Assembly: GCA_036000105.1 (NCBI GenBank)
Contig: DASYGE010000003.1
Coordinates: 1-43,563 of the forward strand
Reading direction: 5' to 3'
Length of the DNA: 43,563 nt
Source: DASUBN01 sp036000105
GTDB lineage: Bacteria > Pseudomonadota > Gammaproteobacteria > Natronospirales > REEB76
In this document: in pieces, positions 8,005 through 16,898 of the stretch
Position numbering within the stretch: the stretch's first letter is position 1
Layout: every line of letters begins with the position of its first letter
The notes under the pieces: generated by a model
What the model was told of the DNA's origin: nothing
What the model saw: the letters and a program-made list of their open reading frames with translations, nothing else
Databases searched by the model: none
Translations under genes and position numbers: made by a program

Positions 8005-8303
8005 TGTGGTACGCCATCATCTCGGAAGACGTGCCGGATTCCCTGGCCAAGCGCCTGGGCGCGCGTCCCGCCCATGTGGCACGGCTCGAACAACTCAAGG
8101 ACCAGGGCCGCTTGCTGCTGGCCGGCCCCCATCCGGCCATCGACGCCAATGACCCCGGCCCTGCCGGCTTCACCGGCAGTCTGGTGGTGGCGGAATTCGC
8201 TTCTCTCACCGAAGCCCAAGCCTGGGCGGATGCAGACCCTTACGTGGCAGCCGGCGTGTATGCCCGGGTCATCATCAAGCCTTTCCGCAAGACCCTGCCG
8301 TGA
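8004..8303 (+). CDS. yciI: YciI family protein
   Basis: A 99-residue YCII-domain protein beginning MWYAIISEDVPDSLAKR. The conserved core ARPAHVARLEQLKDQGRLLLAGPHP carries the family histidine, and AWADADPYVAAGVY is the second conserved block. The fold is a dimeric ferredoxin-like alpha+beta barrel. The function in E. coli is not settled. The ATG at 8004 is chosen because it overlaps the yciB stop. An in-frame upstream extension lies inside yciB and lacks similarity. The stop is shared with the next gene's GTG start (GTGA, 8300-8303). Confidence 0.9.
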   Translation: MWYAIISEDVPDSLAKRLGARPAHVARLEQLKDQGRLLLAGPHPAIDANDPGPAGFTGSLVVAEFASLTEAQAWADADPYVAAGVYARVIIKPFRKTLP

Positions 8304-8575
8304 ACACAGACCGCGTAGCCCTCATCCGTACACGCCTCGAGCAGCGCTTCGCGCCGTTGGAGCTGGACGTGCAGGATGACAGCGCCGCTCACGCGGGCCA
8401 CGCCGGTGCCCGGGACGGACGCGGACATTTCTCCGTGCGCATCGTGGCACCGGCCTTCGCCGGCCACCCGCGCCTCGAGCGCCATCGCATGATCTACACC
8501 GCACTCGGCGAACTCATGCAGGAAGACATCCATGCTCTGAGCATCGCCGCCCGCGCGCCGGACGAACACGATTGA
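8300..8575 (+). CDS. BolA family protein
   Basis: A 91-residue protein starting at GTG 8300, which overlaps the yciI stop. It has the BolA layout: an N-terminal helix (RVALIRTRLEQRFAPLELDVQDDS), then GHFSVRIVAPAFAGHPRLERHRMIYTAL with the conserved histidine of the RHR(M/L)VY block, then a C-terminal ELMQEDIHALSIAAR helix-strand. BolA proteins pair with monothiol glutaredoxins and coordinate [2Fe-2S] clusters; they affect morphology and stress genes in E. coli. Which of BolA or IbaG this is cannot be decided from sequence alone, but a place next to yciI is usual for the BolA-type gene. Confidence 0.88.
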   Translation: MNTDRVALIRTRLEQRFAPLELDVQDDSAAHAGHAGARDGRGHFSVRIVAPAFAGHPRLERHRMIYTALGELMQEDIHALSIAARAPDEHD

Positions 8576-8604
8576 TCACCATTGCAAACCACCAAGGAAG
8601 CTCC

Positions 8605-9471
8605 ATGCGTACCCTTTACCGCGTCCTTTCCATCGCCCTGCTGACGGCGGCCCTCGCCGCCTGCAACACCGGCGGCTCCAGCGACAGCTCCGCCGTGCTC
8701 GCCACGGTGAACGGCAAGCCCGTCACCAACGACATGCTGCGTTCCTACGTGCGCAGCCAGGCCAACGGCCAGGAGCCTGAGCTCAACGCCATGCAGCGCC
8801 AGAGCATCACCAAGAACCTGGTCAACATGGAACTGTTGGCCCAAGCGGCCCAGAAGTCCGGCCTCGACAAGAAGCCTGAGGTGGCCGCGGACATCGCCAT
8901 GAGCCAGAAAGAGATCCTGGCTCAGTCCGTGGTCATGCAGTACCTGAAGGACCACCAGCCCACCGACGCCCAGTTGCAGGCGGCTTACCAGGAGCAGCTG
9001 AAGACCACGGACACCCACGAGTACAAGGCGCGCCACATCCTGGTGGGCAGCGAAGCCCAGGCCGATGACATCATCGCCCAGCTCGGCAAGGGCGGTAACT
9101 TCGCGGCCCTCGCCAAGAAGTATTCCCTGGACCCGGGCAGCAAGGACAACGGCGGCGACCTCGGAGACTGGTTCTCCGCCACCAGCATGGTGCCGGAGTT
9201 CGGCGCCGCCCTCGCCAACCTCAAGAAGGGCGAGTACACCAAGCAGCCGGTGCACAGCCAGTTCGGCTGGCACGTGATCCAGCTGGAGGACGTGCGCACC
9301 CAGGCTGCGCCGACCTTCGAACAGGTGCACGAGAAGCTCACCGAGCAGATGCAGCGCAAGACCATGAGCGATTACCTGGACCAGCTGCGCGCCGCCGGTA
9401 AGGTGGTGGTGAACGCCGCTCCGGCTCCGGCCGCTGCCAGCGCTCCGGCGGCCCAGGCTGCGAAACCCTAA
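8605..9471 (+). CDS. Parvulin-type peptidyl-prolyl isomerase lipoprotein
   Basis: A 288-residue exported chaperone/isomerase. ATG 8605 is preceded by AAGGAAG. The N-terminus is a lipoprotein signal with lipobox L-A-A-C20. After a SurA-like helical region with VNGKPVTNDMLR (35-47) comes a PpiC/rotamase domain at about 139-229 (EYKARHILV, DLGDWFSATSMVPEF, FGWHVIQLEDV). The tail from 270 is Ala/Pro-rich. It resembles PrsA/PpiD-like periplasmic foldases that catalyse proline cis-trans isomerisation in envelope proteins. An earlier TTG (8572) would bury the signal peptide. It is last in the yciB-yciI-bolA run and is followed by a strong terminator. Confidence 0.87.
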   Translation: MRTLYRVLSIALLTAALAACNTGGSSDSSAVLATVNGKPVTNDMLRSYVRSQANGQEPELNAMQRQSITKNLVNMELLAQAAQKSGLDKKPEVAADIAMSQKEILAQSVVMQYLKDHQPTDAQLQAAYQEQLKTTDTHEYKARHILVGSEAQADDIIAQLGKGGNFAALAKKYSLDPGSKDNGGDLGDWFSATSMVPEFGAALANLKKGEYTKQPVHSQFGWHVIQLEDVRTQAAPTFEQVHEKLTEQMQRKTMSDYLDQLRAAGKVVVNAAPAPAAASAPAAQAAKP

Positions 9472-9494
9472 AGTAGATTCCAGAAATGGAAACG

Positions 9495-9525
9495 AAACGG
9501 CCGGTCTATGACCGGCCGTTTTTTT
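9495..9525. terminator. Rho-independent terminator after the parvulin lipoprotein gene
   Basis: AAACGGCCGGTC (9495-9506), loop TAT, then GACCGGCCGTTT (9510-9521), a perfect 12-bp stem followed by a T-run on the plus strand. The gene pair around it is convergent. On the minus strand the stem is followed by a weaker TTTCGTTT, so it may also help end the DUF1499 transcript. Confidence 0.93.
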
Positions 9526-9545
9526 GCCTGTCGTTTGGCTGAGCG

Positions 9546-10067
9546 CTAAGGCTTGCCCGCTTTCTGCAGAGCATCGAAGGCGGCGCGTATACGTTCCAGC
9601 CTTTCGCGGGTACCGCCACTCTCCAACAGCTCCAGCTTGCCCACGGAACGCATCTCGATGAGATGGCTGGCGGGCGAGAGATAGAACTCCACCTCGTCCA
9701 CCGCGCTCGCCGGCTGATAGTAGTTGGCGGAGTTGCGCTGATCGTGGCCAGCCGCGGGGTATTCCACGCGGATGTAGCTGGGATGGTTGGAGACGATATC
9801 CGCCGCGCCGGTGGTGGCCGCCGCGCTGATAGCCGCCATCAGCTGGTTGTGGGCGGTGTCGCGGCTGGTGCTGTACTGCAAGGGGGCGATATAGAGCTTG
9901 GGGTCCTGCTCCTGGCTGGAGACGCAATCCAGGTTGGCCGGACAGGGCGCGAAGCGTCCCTGGCGCACGCCATAATCCGGCGACACAATGGTGGTGCAGG
10001 CAGACAAGGTCAGCGACGCGAGCGTCGTTGTCATCCAAGCCTTGGGGAACATCCGATACGCAGTCAT
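9546..10067 (-). CDS. DUF1499 family lipoprotein
   Basis: A 173-residue exported protein. A basic N-terminus, a hydrophobic stretch and the lipobox L-S-A-C24 predict a lipoprotein. The body matches DUF1499: CPANLDCVSS (the usual CPxxPNCVSS), YIAPLQY, YIRVEYPA, VDEVEFYL and RERLERIRAAF. The family function is unknown. It follows ligA on the same strand after a 50-base gap and is probably the last gene of the smc-zipA-ligA run. ATG 10067 is preferred; an in-frame ATG at 10052 would also keep the signal peptide, while the longer reading to 10106 adds an unlikely polar extension. Confidence 0.75.
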   Translation of the reverse strand: MTAYRMFPKAWMTTTLASLTLSACTTIVSPDYGVRQGRFAPCPANLDCVSSQEQDPKLYIAPLQYSTSRDTAHNQLMAAISAAATTGAADIVSNHPSYIRVEYPAAGHDQRNSANYYQPASAVDEVEFYLSPASHLIEMRSVGKLELLESGGTRERLERIRAAFDALQKAGKP

Positions 10068-10117
10068 GCTGCGGCTCACTCTGTCAGACCTGAAACATTC
10101 TAGCAAACGCCGGGATG

Positions 10118-12205
10118 TCAGGATTCGATGAGGCGCAGGAAGGCGTCTTCATCCAGTACCGGCACCTCGAGCCGCTCGGCTTCCCTGAGCTTGGAGCCGG
10201 GTTCGCTGCCGGCCACCACATAGTGGGTCTTGGCCGACACGCTGCCCGATACCTTGCCGCCCAGGGCCTGGATGCGCTCCTTGGCGGCATCGCGGGTCAT
10301 GGTACCAAGCGTCCCGGTGAGCACGAAGGTCTTGCCTACCAGCGGCTGGGAGCCCACCGCCGCGCGCTTCGGCATGGCGGGCCATTCGACCCCGGCCTTG
10401 CGCAGCTCACCGATGACCTTGCGGTTACCGGCCTGGTGGAAGAAGGCACCCACCTGCTCCGCCACCACCGGGCCTATGCCCTCCACCTTGCGCAGGTCCA
10501 GTTCCTTCAACAGCTTCTCCGCATCACGGGCTGGTGACCCGGCGTGCTTGAGCCTCTGCTTCTCATAGCCCTGGGCCGCTTCCTCGAGCTTCTCCAGGCT
10601 GCCGAAATGCTTCGCCAGATCGGCGGCGGTGGTCTCGCCTACGTCGGGTATCCCTAAGGCATAGAGGAAGCGCGGCAGCGTGGTCTTGCGTGCCTTGGCC
10701 AGGGCATCCACCAGGTTCTGGGCAGACTTCTCGCCCATGCGCTCAAGATCCATCAGCTGTTTCATGGTCAGTCTGAAGAGACCAGCGGGTGTGCTGACGA
10801 GCTTCTCGTCCACCAGCTGTTCCACCAGCTTGTCACCTAAACCCTCCACGTCCATGGCGCGGCGCGAGGCGAAATGCCGGATGAGCTCCTTGCGCTGGGC
10901 ATCGCAGAACAAGCCGCCACTGCAGCGGGCCACCGCCTCGCCTTCCGGTCGCACCACTTCCGAGCCGCACACCGGGCAGGTCTTGGGCAGTTTCACCCGC
11001 TTGGTATTCTTCGGTCGACGCGCCAGGACCACAGCGGCCACTTCCGGGATCACATCTCCGGCGCGCCGCACGATCACGGTGTCGCCGATGCGGATGTCCT
11101 TGCGCTCTACCTCATCCATGTTGTGCAGGGTGGCATTGCTCACGGTCACGCCGCCCACGAACACGGGTTCGAGGCGCGCCACCGGGGTGAGCGCACCGGT
11201 GCGGCCCACCTGGAACTCGACAGCCTTCAACAACGTCATCTCTTCCTGGGCGGGGAACTTATGGGCCACGGCCCAGCGCGGGGCTCGGGCGACGAAGCCC
11301 AGCTCCTGCTGATAATCCAGGCGATCGACCTTATAGACCACGCCATCTATCTCATAGGGCAGCGCGTCGCGCTTCTCGCCCATCTCGCGGTAATAGCCGA
11401 GGCAGCCTTCTGCGCCCTTGACCATCCTGATATCGGGATTCACCCGCTGCCCCCAGCCACGCAGCTTGGTCAGCACTTCGCTGTGACGGCGCGCCGACAA
11501 GGCGGGCTTCACTTCCCCTAGCCCGTAGGCGTAGAAATCCAGGGGGCGTTCGGCCGTGATGCGCGAGTCCAGCTGCCTCAAGCTCCCGGCGGCAGTGTTG
11601 CGGGGATTCACGTAGGTCTTCTCGCCCTTGGCCGCGAGGCTCTTGTTGAGCGCTTCGAAGCCCCGCTTCGGCATGAACACTTCGCCGCGCACTTCCAGGA
11701 GCGCCGGCCAGTCCTTGCCCATGAGCTTGAGGGGGATGGCGCGCACTGTGCGCACGTTCAAGGTCACATCCTCGCCGGTGCTGCCGTCGCCGCGGGTGGC
11801 GCCACGCACGAGCACGCCTTTCTCATACACCAGGCTGATGGCGAGGCCATCCAGCTTCGGCTCCGCTACGTATTCGATGTCCGTCGCGTCGAGCTTCTCC
11901 CGCACGCGCCGGTCGAAGTCCTGCAGATCCTCTTCGCTGAAGGCGTTGTCCAGGGACAGCATGGGCACCGCGTGGCGCACCTCGCCGAACTCCGCGGCGG
12001 GCGCCCCGCCGACACGCTGGCTGGGGGAATCGGGGGTGATGAGGCCGGGGTGCTCGGACTCGAGGGCCTTGAGCTCGAGCATCAGCCGGTCGTACTCGCT
12101 GTCCGGGACTTCCGGGTCGTCGAGCACGTAATACCTGTGGTTATGCCGGTCGAGCTCCGCGCGCAGTTCGCGCAGGCGCTGTTCGGCATCGCGTCGGTTG
12201 GTCAT
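10118..12205 (-). CDS. ligA: NAD+-dependent DNA ligase LigA
   Basis: A full-length 695-residue replicative ligase that seals nicks using NAD+. Domain Ia, which binds NMN, opens the protein (HNHRYYVLDDPEVPDSEYDRL). The adenylated lysine is K117 in EPKLDG. Next come the OB fold, a zinc finger with C410, C413, C428 and C434, the helix-hairpin-helix region (LGIPDVGETTAADLAKHFGS, KVEGIGPVVAEQV) and a C-terminal BRCT domain from about 605 (VGKTFVLTGTLGTMTRDAAKERI). It lies 29 bases downstream of zipA, a neighbourhood with smc-zipA that is conserved in many gammaproteobacteria. Confidence 0.97.
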   Translation of the reverse strand: MTNRRDAEQRLRELRAELDRHNHRYYVLDDPEVPDSEYDRLMLELKALESEHPGLITPDSPSQRVGGAPAAEFGEVRHAVPMLSLDNAFSEEDLQDFDRRVREKLDATDIEYVAEPKLDGLAISLVYEKGVLVRGATRGDGSTGEDVTLNVRTVRAIPLKLMGKDWPALLEVRGEVFMPKRGFEALNKSLAAKGEKTYVNPRNTAAGSLRQLDSRITAERPLDFYAYGLGEVKPALSARRHSEVLTKLRGWGQRVNPDIRMVKGAEGCLGYYREMGEKRDALPYEIDGVVYKVDRLDYQQELGFVARAPRWAVAHKFPAQEEMTLLKAVEFQVGRTGALTPVARLEPVFVGGVTVSNATLHNMDEVERKDIRIGDTVIVRRAGDVIPEVAAVVLARRPKNTKRVKLPKTCPVCGSEVVRPEGEAVARCSGGLFCDAQRKELIRHFASRRAMDVEGLGDKLVEQLVDEKLVSTPAGLFRLTMKQLMDLERMGEKSAQNLVDALAKARKTTLPRFLYALGIPDVGETTAADLAKHFGSLEKLEEAAQGYEKQRLKHAGSPARDAEKLLKELDLRKVEGIGPVVAEQVGAFFHQAGNRKVIGELRKAGVEWPAMPKRAAVGSQPLVGKTFVLTGTLGTMTRDAAKERIQALGGKVSGSVSAKTHYVVAGSEPGSKLREAERLEVPVLDEDAFLRLIES

Positions 12206-12234
12206 GGACCGATATTACTATGAGGCTCTGGGGC

Positions 12235-12873
12235 TCAGGAAGGACGCCGCAGGCGTTGCTGCAGCTCGAACTGGATGATGCGCTCGCGGATGTGGCGCGC
12301 GGTCTGGCGGGTGAGCGTGCTGCGCTCCTGGTCCAACACCTCGCCACCGAGCTGCTGAGCCAGTTGGCGGGCGGTGGCCAACATGTCGGCATAAGCCGCC
12401 ACGCCGCTGCGCGCCCCCGGCAGCACCATGAAGAGGGTCAGACCCGGATAAGAAGAACTGGTGAGGGATATCGGATCGAAGAAACCCGGTTCCACCACGT
12501 TGGCCACACTGAACACCGACGGCGCGTCATCACCCGCCCCTTCCAGCCGGTGATAGACCTTGTAACGGCCGAATTTGAGGCCGCAGGCCTCGAACGCCGC
12601 CTGGAGCCCTTCGCCGGTGAACTCCGGGCCGCCGCGCGGCATGACATGCAAGGCCAGGATCAGCTGCTCGCCCTGCTCGCGCACCGGTGCGGTCTTGGCC
12701 GAGGCACCGGGCACGGTCATGGAAGGCAGGTCATCTCCCGAGAATTCGTCCTCGCCCAGGCTCGGAGCCGCGCGCGACGCGGGCTTGCCCGCAGCAGCCC
12801 GCTGGCGCGAGAACAGCCAGACGGCGGCGATGATGACGGCGCCGATGAGGATGAGGATCAGGCGCAGTTCCAC
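12235..12873 (-). CDS. zipA: Cell division protein ZipA (short linker)
   Basis: A 212-residue bitopic protein that tethers FtsZ to the inner membrane. It has an N-terminal membrane anchor (residues 4-21), a polar linker of only about 45 residues, then a C-terminal FtsZ-binding domain from about 68 (LILALHVMPRGGPEFTGEGLQAAFEACGLKFGRYKVYHR, FSVANVVEPGFFD, LPGARSGVAAYADMLATARQLAQQLGGEVLD). The E. coli protein is 328 residues with a much longer Pro/Gln-rich linker. The gene is six bases after smc and before ligA, consistent with a single transcript. Confidence 0.9.
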   Translation of the reverse strand: MELRLILILIGAVIIAAVWLFSRQRAAAGKPASRAAPSLGEDEFSGDDLPSMTVPGASAKTAPVREQGEQLILALHVMPRGGPEFTGEGLQAAFEACGLKFGRYKVYHRLEGAGDDAPSVFSVANVVEPGFFDPISLTSSSYPGLTLFMVLPGARSGVAAYADMLATARQLAQQLGGEVLDQERSTLTRQTARHIRERIIQFELQQRLRRPS

Positions 12874-12879
12874 GGCACC

Positions 12880-15800
12880 TCACATGGCAGCGATGCGCAC
12901 GGCTTCTTCCACGTCCACCGCCACGAGTCGCGATACGCCGGGCTCGTTCATGGTGACACCCATGAGCTGGTTCGACATCTCCATGGTGCCCTTGTTGTGG
13001 CTGATGAAGATGAACTGCACCCGATCCGACATGCTGCGCACCATGTCGCAGAAGCGGCCGATGTTGGCCTCGTCCAGGGGTGCGTCAACTTCGTCCAGCA
13101 TGCAGAAAGGCGCCGGGTTGAGTTCGAAGATGGAGAACACCATGGCGACCGCAGTGAGCGCCTTCTCACCGCCTGACAGGAGGTGGATGCTGCTGTTGCG
13201 CTTGCCCGGAGGCCTCGCCATGATCGCCACGCCTGCATCCAGGAGTTCTTCGCCCGTCAACTCCAGATAGGCATGGCCGCCGCCGAACAGCTTGGGGAAG
13301 TTCGCCGACAGGCCGGAGTTGACCTTGTCGAAGGTCTCCTTGAAACGGGTGCGCGTCTCCCGGTCGATCTTCTTGATGGCGTTCTCGAGGATGTTGAGCG
13401 CCTCGGTCAGGTCCGCCAGCTGCGCGTCCAGATATTTCTTACGCTCCGACTGCTCGGCATACTCGTTGATGGCGGCCATGTTGATGTCGCCCAGGCGGGC
13501 GATACGCTGCTCGGTCTCGGCTAGCTTCTCCGCCCAGGCTCCCACTTCGGCGCCCTCAGGCATGCTCTGCAGCACTTGTTGCAGATCGAGCCCGCCAGAC
13601 TTGAGTTGCTCCACGATGGTCTCGCGACGCACCCGCACTTCCTGGCTGTCGAGCCTGAGCTGCTGCACTTCCTCGCGCAGGGCCTCGGCCTTGCGCTCAC
13701 GTACCACCCGCGCCTGATCCAGCTGGCGCAGGTGTTCGGCCACGGATTCCACCGCACGCCGTGCCTCGGTGAGTTCCGCATCCACGCGGGTACGCTTGTC
13801 CAGCAGCGTCTTGAGTTCCTGCTCCTGGTCGTGCATCGGGCGCATGGCTTCTTCGATGCTCTTGTTCAGCTCGACCCGCCGCTTGTCCAGCTGGGCGATC
13901 TGCGCCTGCATGCGCGCCATGTTCTGGGCCGTGGAGGTCTTGAGTGAGCGCCGGGATTCGAGTTTCAAGGCGACTTCATGGGTCGCGGCCCGGGCCCGAT
14001 CCGCCGCCTGGCGTTCCCCGTCCAGCTTCGTGCGCAGACCGTCACGCTCTGCCTGCAAGGTAGCGCGCTGGGCATCCAGTTTCTGCAGGGCGTTGAGCGC
14101 CGCTTCCACCCGCCCGCGCGCACCCTTGATCTCCTGCTCCGTCTGGCTCACCTGGGCGGTGAGCTCGGCGGCCTCGGTTTCCAAAGCCTTGATGCGCTGG
14201 GCCACCTGCTCCTGACTGGAGCGGGCGGCCTTGAACTTGGCCTGGGCGTCTGCCGCTTCTCGGTTGGCGCGGTTCGCGTCCATCTGCAGGAGTTCGCGGC
14301 TGGTCTCCAGGTCCTTGACGGCGGAACGACGGCTCTCCAGCTGGCCCGTCTGCTCTGTGGCGGCCTTCTCGTTGTCCGCGAGGGTCTGCTTGAGGGCGCG
14401 CAGTTCCTGCTCGCGCGCCAGCACGCCGGCGCGTTCATCGTTGTCGCGTATCACCCGCAGCCACTGGCGGCCCAGCCACATGCCGTCGCGGGTGATGATG
14501 GATTCACCGTCGGTGAGTTTGGCCCGCAGCTGCAGCGCCTCACCCAGGGATTCCGCCGTGCGTACGCCAGCGAGGAAGTCGGCCAGTACGGCCGGGCCTT
14601 TGACCTTCTGCAGAAGGCTGCCGGCGTTGCCGCCCGTGAGGCTGCCCTCTTCCACGAAAGTCATGGAGCCGCCGGCGAGACCGGCCAGCTCTTCGGTGCG
14701 GGGTGAGAGCTCGCTCACGCACACGGCTTCCAGGTGCCAGCCCAGCACCGTCTCCACCGCCCGCTCCCAGCCGCTGTCCACGTGCAGCTTCTCCGCGAGA
14801 CGCGGCGCGCTATCCAGTCTCTTCTGCTTGAGCCAGGCGGCTACCTGTTCGCGGCTCTTGCCGAGGGCCGCCTGTTGCAGGGCTTCCAGGGACGCGACAC
14901 GGCCGCGCCGATCTTCCAGCTGGCTGCGCAATTCATGCAAGGCGCGCGAAGCTTGTTGTTCAGCGCCGCGCTCCGTCTCGAGGTTGCGCAGCACTTCGGC
15001 GAGTTCGGTCTGCAAGCGCTGCAGCTTGGCTTCCGCGGCTTGCGCTTCGCTGTCCAGGTTGGCCATGGCCTGCTGCTGGCTGTCCGCCGCGTACTGCTTG
15101 CGCTCCGCCTCGACGCGCTCGCGCCGCTGCAACAACTGCATCAACTGGCGTTCCAGCTGTTCCACCTGGGCGCGGCCCACATCGGCGGCTTTGCCGTGTT
15201 CGCTGGCTTCGCGGTTGAAGGTCTCCCAAGCGGCCTGCCAATCCTGCATGGACTGTTCAGCCTGGGCGAACGCGGCGTGGGCCTTGCCTTCCACCTGCTT
15301 GGCGTCCGCGTGGGCCGGCTCGAGCCCCTTGAGTTCGGTATCCAGGGTCTCCAGCTGGCCGCGGTCACGGGTGATGTGCCCGTCCAGTTCACGCCACTGG
15401 GTTTCGCTCTGCTCCAGATCGCCCTGTTGGCGCTTGCGCAGTTCGCGTGCATGCTGCAGCGCCTGCTCGGCGCGCGCGATGGTCGCGCCCAGCTCGTAGA
15501 ACCGGCCCTGCACCACGTTGAATCCGTCGGTAGCCTCGTCGTGGCGTACCCGCGCCTTCTCCATGTCGTGCTCGATGGAGCGCTGCTCGGCCACCGCGGC
15601 TTCGAGCGAAGTCTCGCGTTCGCTGATCACGCCGTCCTTCGCGCCCACGTCCGCATCGAGTCCGCGCCAGTTGAGGCCCAGGAGCTCCGCCTTGTACTTG
15701 CGCTTCTCTTCGGCCAACTCCTTGTAGCGTTCGGCGGCGCGCGCCTGGCGTTGCAGGTGCAACAGCTGCTTCTCCACCTCGTCGCGCAGGTCGTTCAGGC

Positions 15801-16377
15801 GCTCGACGTTCTCTTTGGTGTGATGGATGCGGTTCTCGGTCTCGCGACGGCGTTCCTTGTACTTGGAGATGCCGGCGGCCTCCTCCAGGAACATGCGCAG
15901 ATCTTCCGGCTTGGATTCCACCAGGCGCGAGATGGTGCCTTGCTCGATGATGGCGTAGCTGCGGGGACCGAGACCGGTGCCCAGGAACAGGTCGGTGATG
16001 TCGCGGCGCCGGCAGCGCACGCCGTTGAGGAAATAGTTCGAGGTGCCGTCCCGCACCACCTCGCGCCGTACCGACACCTCGCCGTAGTTGGCATACTGGC
16101 CGCCGATGGCGCCGTCGGAGTTGTCGAAGGTGAGTTCTATGGAAGCGCTACTCACGGGCTTGCGCGCTGTGGAACCGTTGAAGATCACGTCCGCCATGGA
16201 GTCGCCGCGCAGGTATTTGGCGGAAGTCTCGCCCAGCACCCAGCGCACAGCATCGATGATGTTGGATTTGCCGCAGCCGTTGGGGCCGACGATGCCCACG
16301 AGGTTACTGGGGAAATGTATCAGCGTGGGGTCCACGAAGGATTTGAAGCCCACAAGCTTGATTTTGCTGAGCCGCAT
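12880..16377 (-). CDS. smc: Chromosome condensation ATPase SMC
   Basis: An 1165-residue SMC protein. Start M-R-L-S-K-I-K-L-V-G-F-K-S-F is chosen at 16377; the frame is open further upstream but without similarity. The Walker A GPNGCGKSN lies near the N-terminus. Two long heptad-rich coiled coils flank a hinge at about 500-620 (GGSMTFVEEGSLTGG region). Signature LLSGGEKALTAVAMVFSIF and Walker B FCMLDEVDAPLDEAN lie near the C-terminus. It works with ScpA and ScpB (3308-4877) to organise and segregate the chromosome, replacing MukBEF of enterics. It is the first gene of the smc-zipA-ligA run, divergent from queF across 85 bases with no promoter I can place confidently. Confidence 0.97.
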   Translation of the reverse strand: MRLSKIKLVGFKSFVDPTLIHFPSNLVGIVGPNGCGKSNIIDAVRWVLGETSAKYLRGDSMADVIFNGSTARKPVSSASIELTFDNSDGAIGGQYANYGEVSVRREVVRDGTSNYFLNGVRCRRRDITDLFLGTGLGPRSYAIIEQGTISRLVESKPEDLRMFLEEAAGISKYKERRRETENRIHHTKENVERLNDLRDEVEKQLLHLQRQARAAERYKELAEEKRKYKAELLGLNWRGLDADVGAKDGVISERETSLEAAVAEQRSIEHDMEKARVRHDEATDGFNVVQGRFYELGATIARAEQALQHARELRKRQQGDLEQSETQWRELDGHITRDRGQLETLDTELKGLEPAHADAKQVEGKAHAAFAQAEQSMQDWQAAWETFNREASEHGKAADVGRAQVEQLERQLMQLLQRRERVEAERKQYAADSQQQAMANLDSEAQAAEAKLQRLQTELAEVLRNLETERGAEQQASRALHELRSQLEDRRGRVASLEALQQAALGKSREQVAAWLKQKRLDSAPRLAEKLHVDSGWERAVETVLGWHLEAVCVSELSPRTEELAGLAGGSMTFVEEGSLTGGNAGSLLQKVKGPAVLADFLAGVRTAESLGEALQLRAKLTDGESIITRDGMWLGRQWLRVIRDNDERAGVLAREQELRALKQTLADNEKAATEQTGQLESRRSAVKDLETSRELLQMDANRANREAADAQAKFKAARSSQEQVAQRIKALETEAAELTAQVSQTEQEIKGARGRVEAALNALQKLDAQRATLQAERDGLRTKLDGERQAADRARAATHEVALKLESRRSLKTSTAQNMARMQAQIAQLDKRRVELNKSIEEAMRPMHDQEQELKTLLDKRTRVDAELTEARRAVESVAEHLRQLDQARVVRERKAEALREEVQQLRLDSQEVRVRRETIVEQLKSGGLDLQQVLQSMPEGAEVGAWAEKLAETEQRIARLGDINMAAINEYAEQSERKKYLDAQLADLTEALNILENAIKKIDRETRTRFKETFDKVNSGLSANFPKLFGGGHAYLELTGEELLDAGVAIMARPPGKRNSSIHLLSGGEKALTAVAMVFSIFELNPAPFCMLDEVDAPLDEANIGRFCDMVRSMSDRVQFIFISHNKGTMEMSNQLMGVTMNEPGVSRLVAVDVEEAVRIAAM

Positions 16378-16462
16378 GTGCCTCGCCGGTGCAGTGAAAT
16401 GGCCTGTCTTGGCCCTGTAGTGTAAAGTATCGGTGCCTGAAAACGCAGCGCCGAGCGGACCC

Positions 16463-16852
16463 ATGACCACTCAGCCCAGTAAAGAACTGGAGACGTTCCC
16501 CAACCCGCGCGAAGGGCGGGATTATACCATCCGCATCCGGATACCCGAGTTCACTTGCCTCTGCCCGAAGACCGGCCAGCCGGACTTCGCCGAGATGAAC
16601 CTCGAGTACGTCCCGGATCGGCTATGCGTGGAGCTCAAGGCGCTCAAGATGTACATCTGGAGCTTCCGCGACGAAGGCCATTTCCACGAGGACGTGACCA
16701 ACCGGATCCTGGACGACCTCGTCCGGGCCATCCACCCCAAGTTCATGCGCCTGACCGCCGAGTTCAACGTGCGCGGCGGCATCTTCACCACCGTGGTGGC
16801 TGAACACCGCGAGCCGGGCTGGCAGAGCCCCGCCCCCGTCACACTGCCCTAA
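16463..16852 (+). CDS. queF: NADPH-dependent 7-cyano-7-deazaguanine reductase QueF (type I)
   Basis: A 129-residue single-domain (T-fold) QueF that reduces preQ0 to preQ1 in queuosine synthesis. The catalytic cysteine is C34 and the aspartate D41 in FTCLCPKTGQPDF. The QueF motif is E57-L-K-A-L-K-M-Y, followed by SFRDEGHFHEDVTNRI. It is the short type I enzyme of Bacillus rather than the about 280-residue type II of E. coli. ATG 16463 is preferred over an upstream GTG at 16433, which only adds a non-conserved extension. It is divergent from smc and followed by dksA, which has its own promoter. Confidence 0.93.
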   Translation: MTTQPSKELETFPNPREGRDYTIRIRIPEFTCLCPKTGQPDFAEMNLEYVPDRLCVELKALKMYIWSFRDEGHFHEDVTNRILDDLVRAIHPKFMRLTAEFNVRGGIFTTVVAEHREPGWQSPAPVTLP

Positions 16853-16872
16853 AGCCCACGCTGGCGCAGCCT

Positions 16873-16898
16873 CCCAGGGGTCAACTTGCGACCCTGGG
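16873..16898 (+). repeat. Inverted repeat overlapping the dksA -35 box
   Basis: CCCAGGGGTC (16873-16882) and GACCCTGGG (16890-16898) pair with one bulged G around the loop AACTTGC. The loop carries most of the -35 hexamer of the dksA promoter. No T-run follows, so a simple queF terminator is unlikely. An operator, or a hairpin at the end of the queF message, is possible. Confidence 0.5.

Noticed and set aside
8494..10038. A 514-codon minus-strand open frame spanning the parvulin gene, its terminator and the DUF1499 gene
   Set aside because: It runs through a strong terminator and across two real genes in the wrong frame; low-complexity product.
14734..16425. A 563-codon open frame on the plus strand opposite smc
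   Set aside because: It mirrors the codon bias of a GC-rich coiled-coil gene (Leu/Ala/Gln/His-rich, low complexity). No family similarity is visible and it lies wholly within the well-supported smc.
16378..16470. N-terminal extension of SMC
   Set aside because: SMC proteins begin directly with the MxLxxIxLxGFKSF block, found at 16377; the upstream residues belong to the smc-queF gap.
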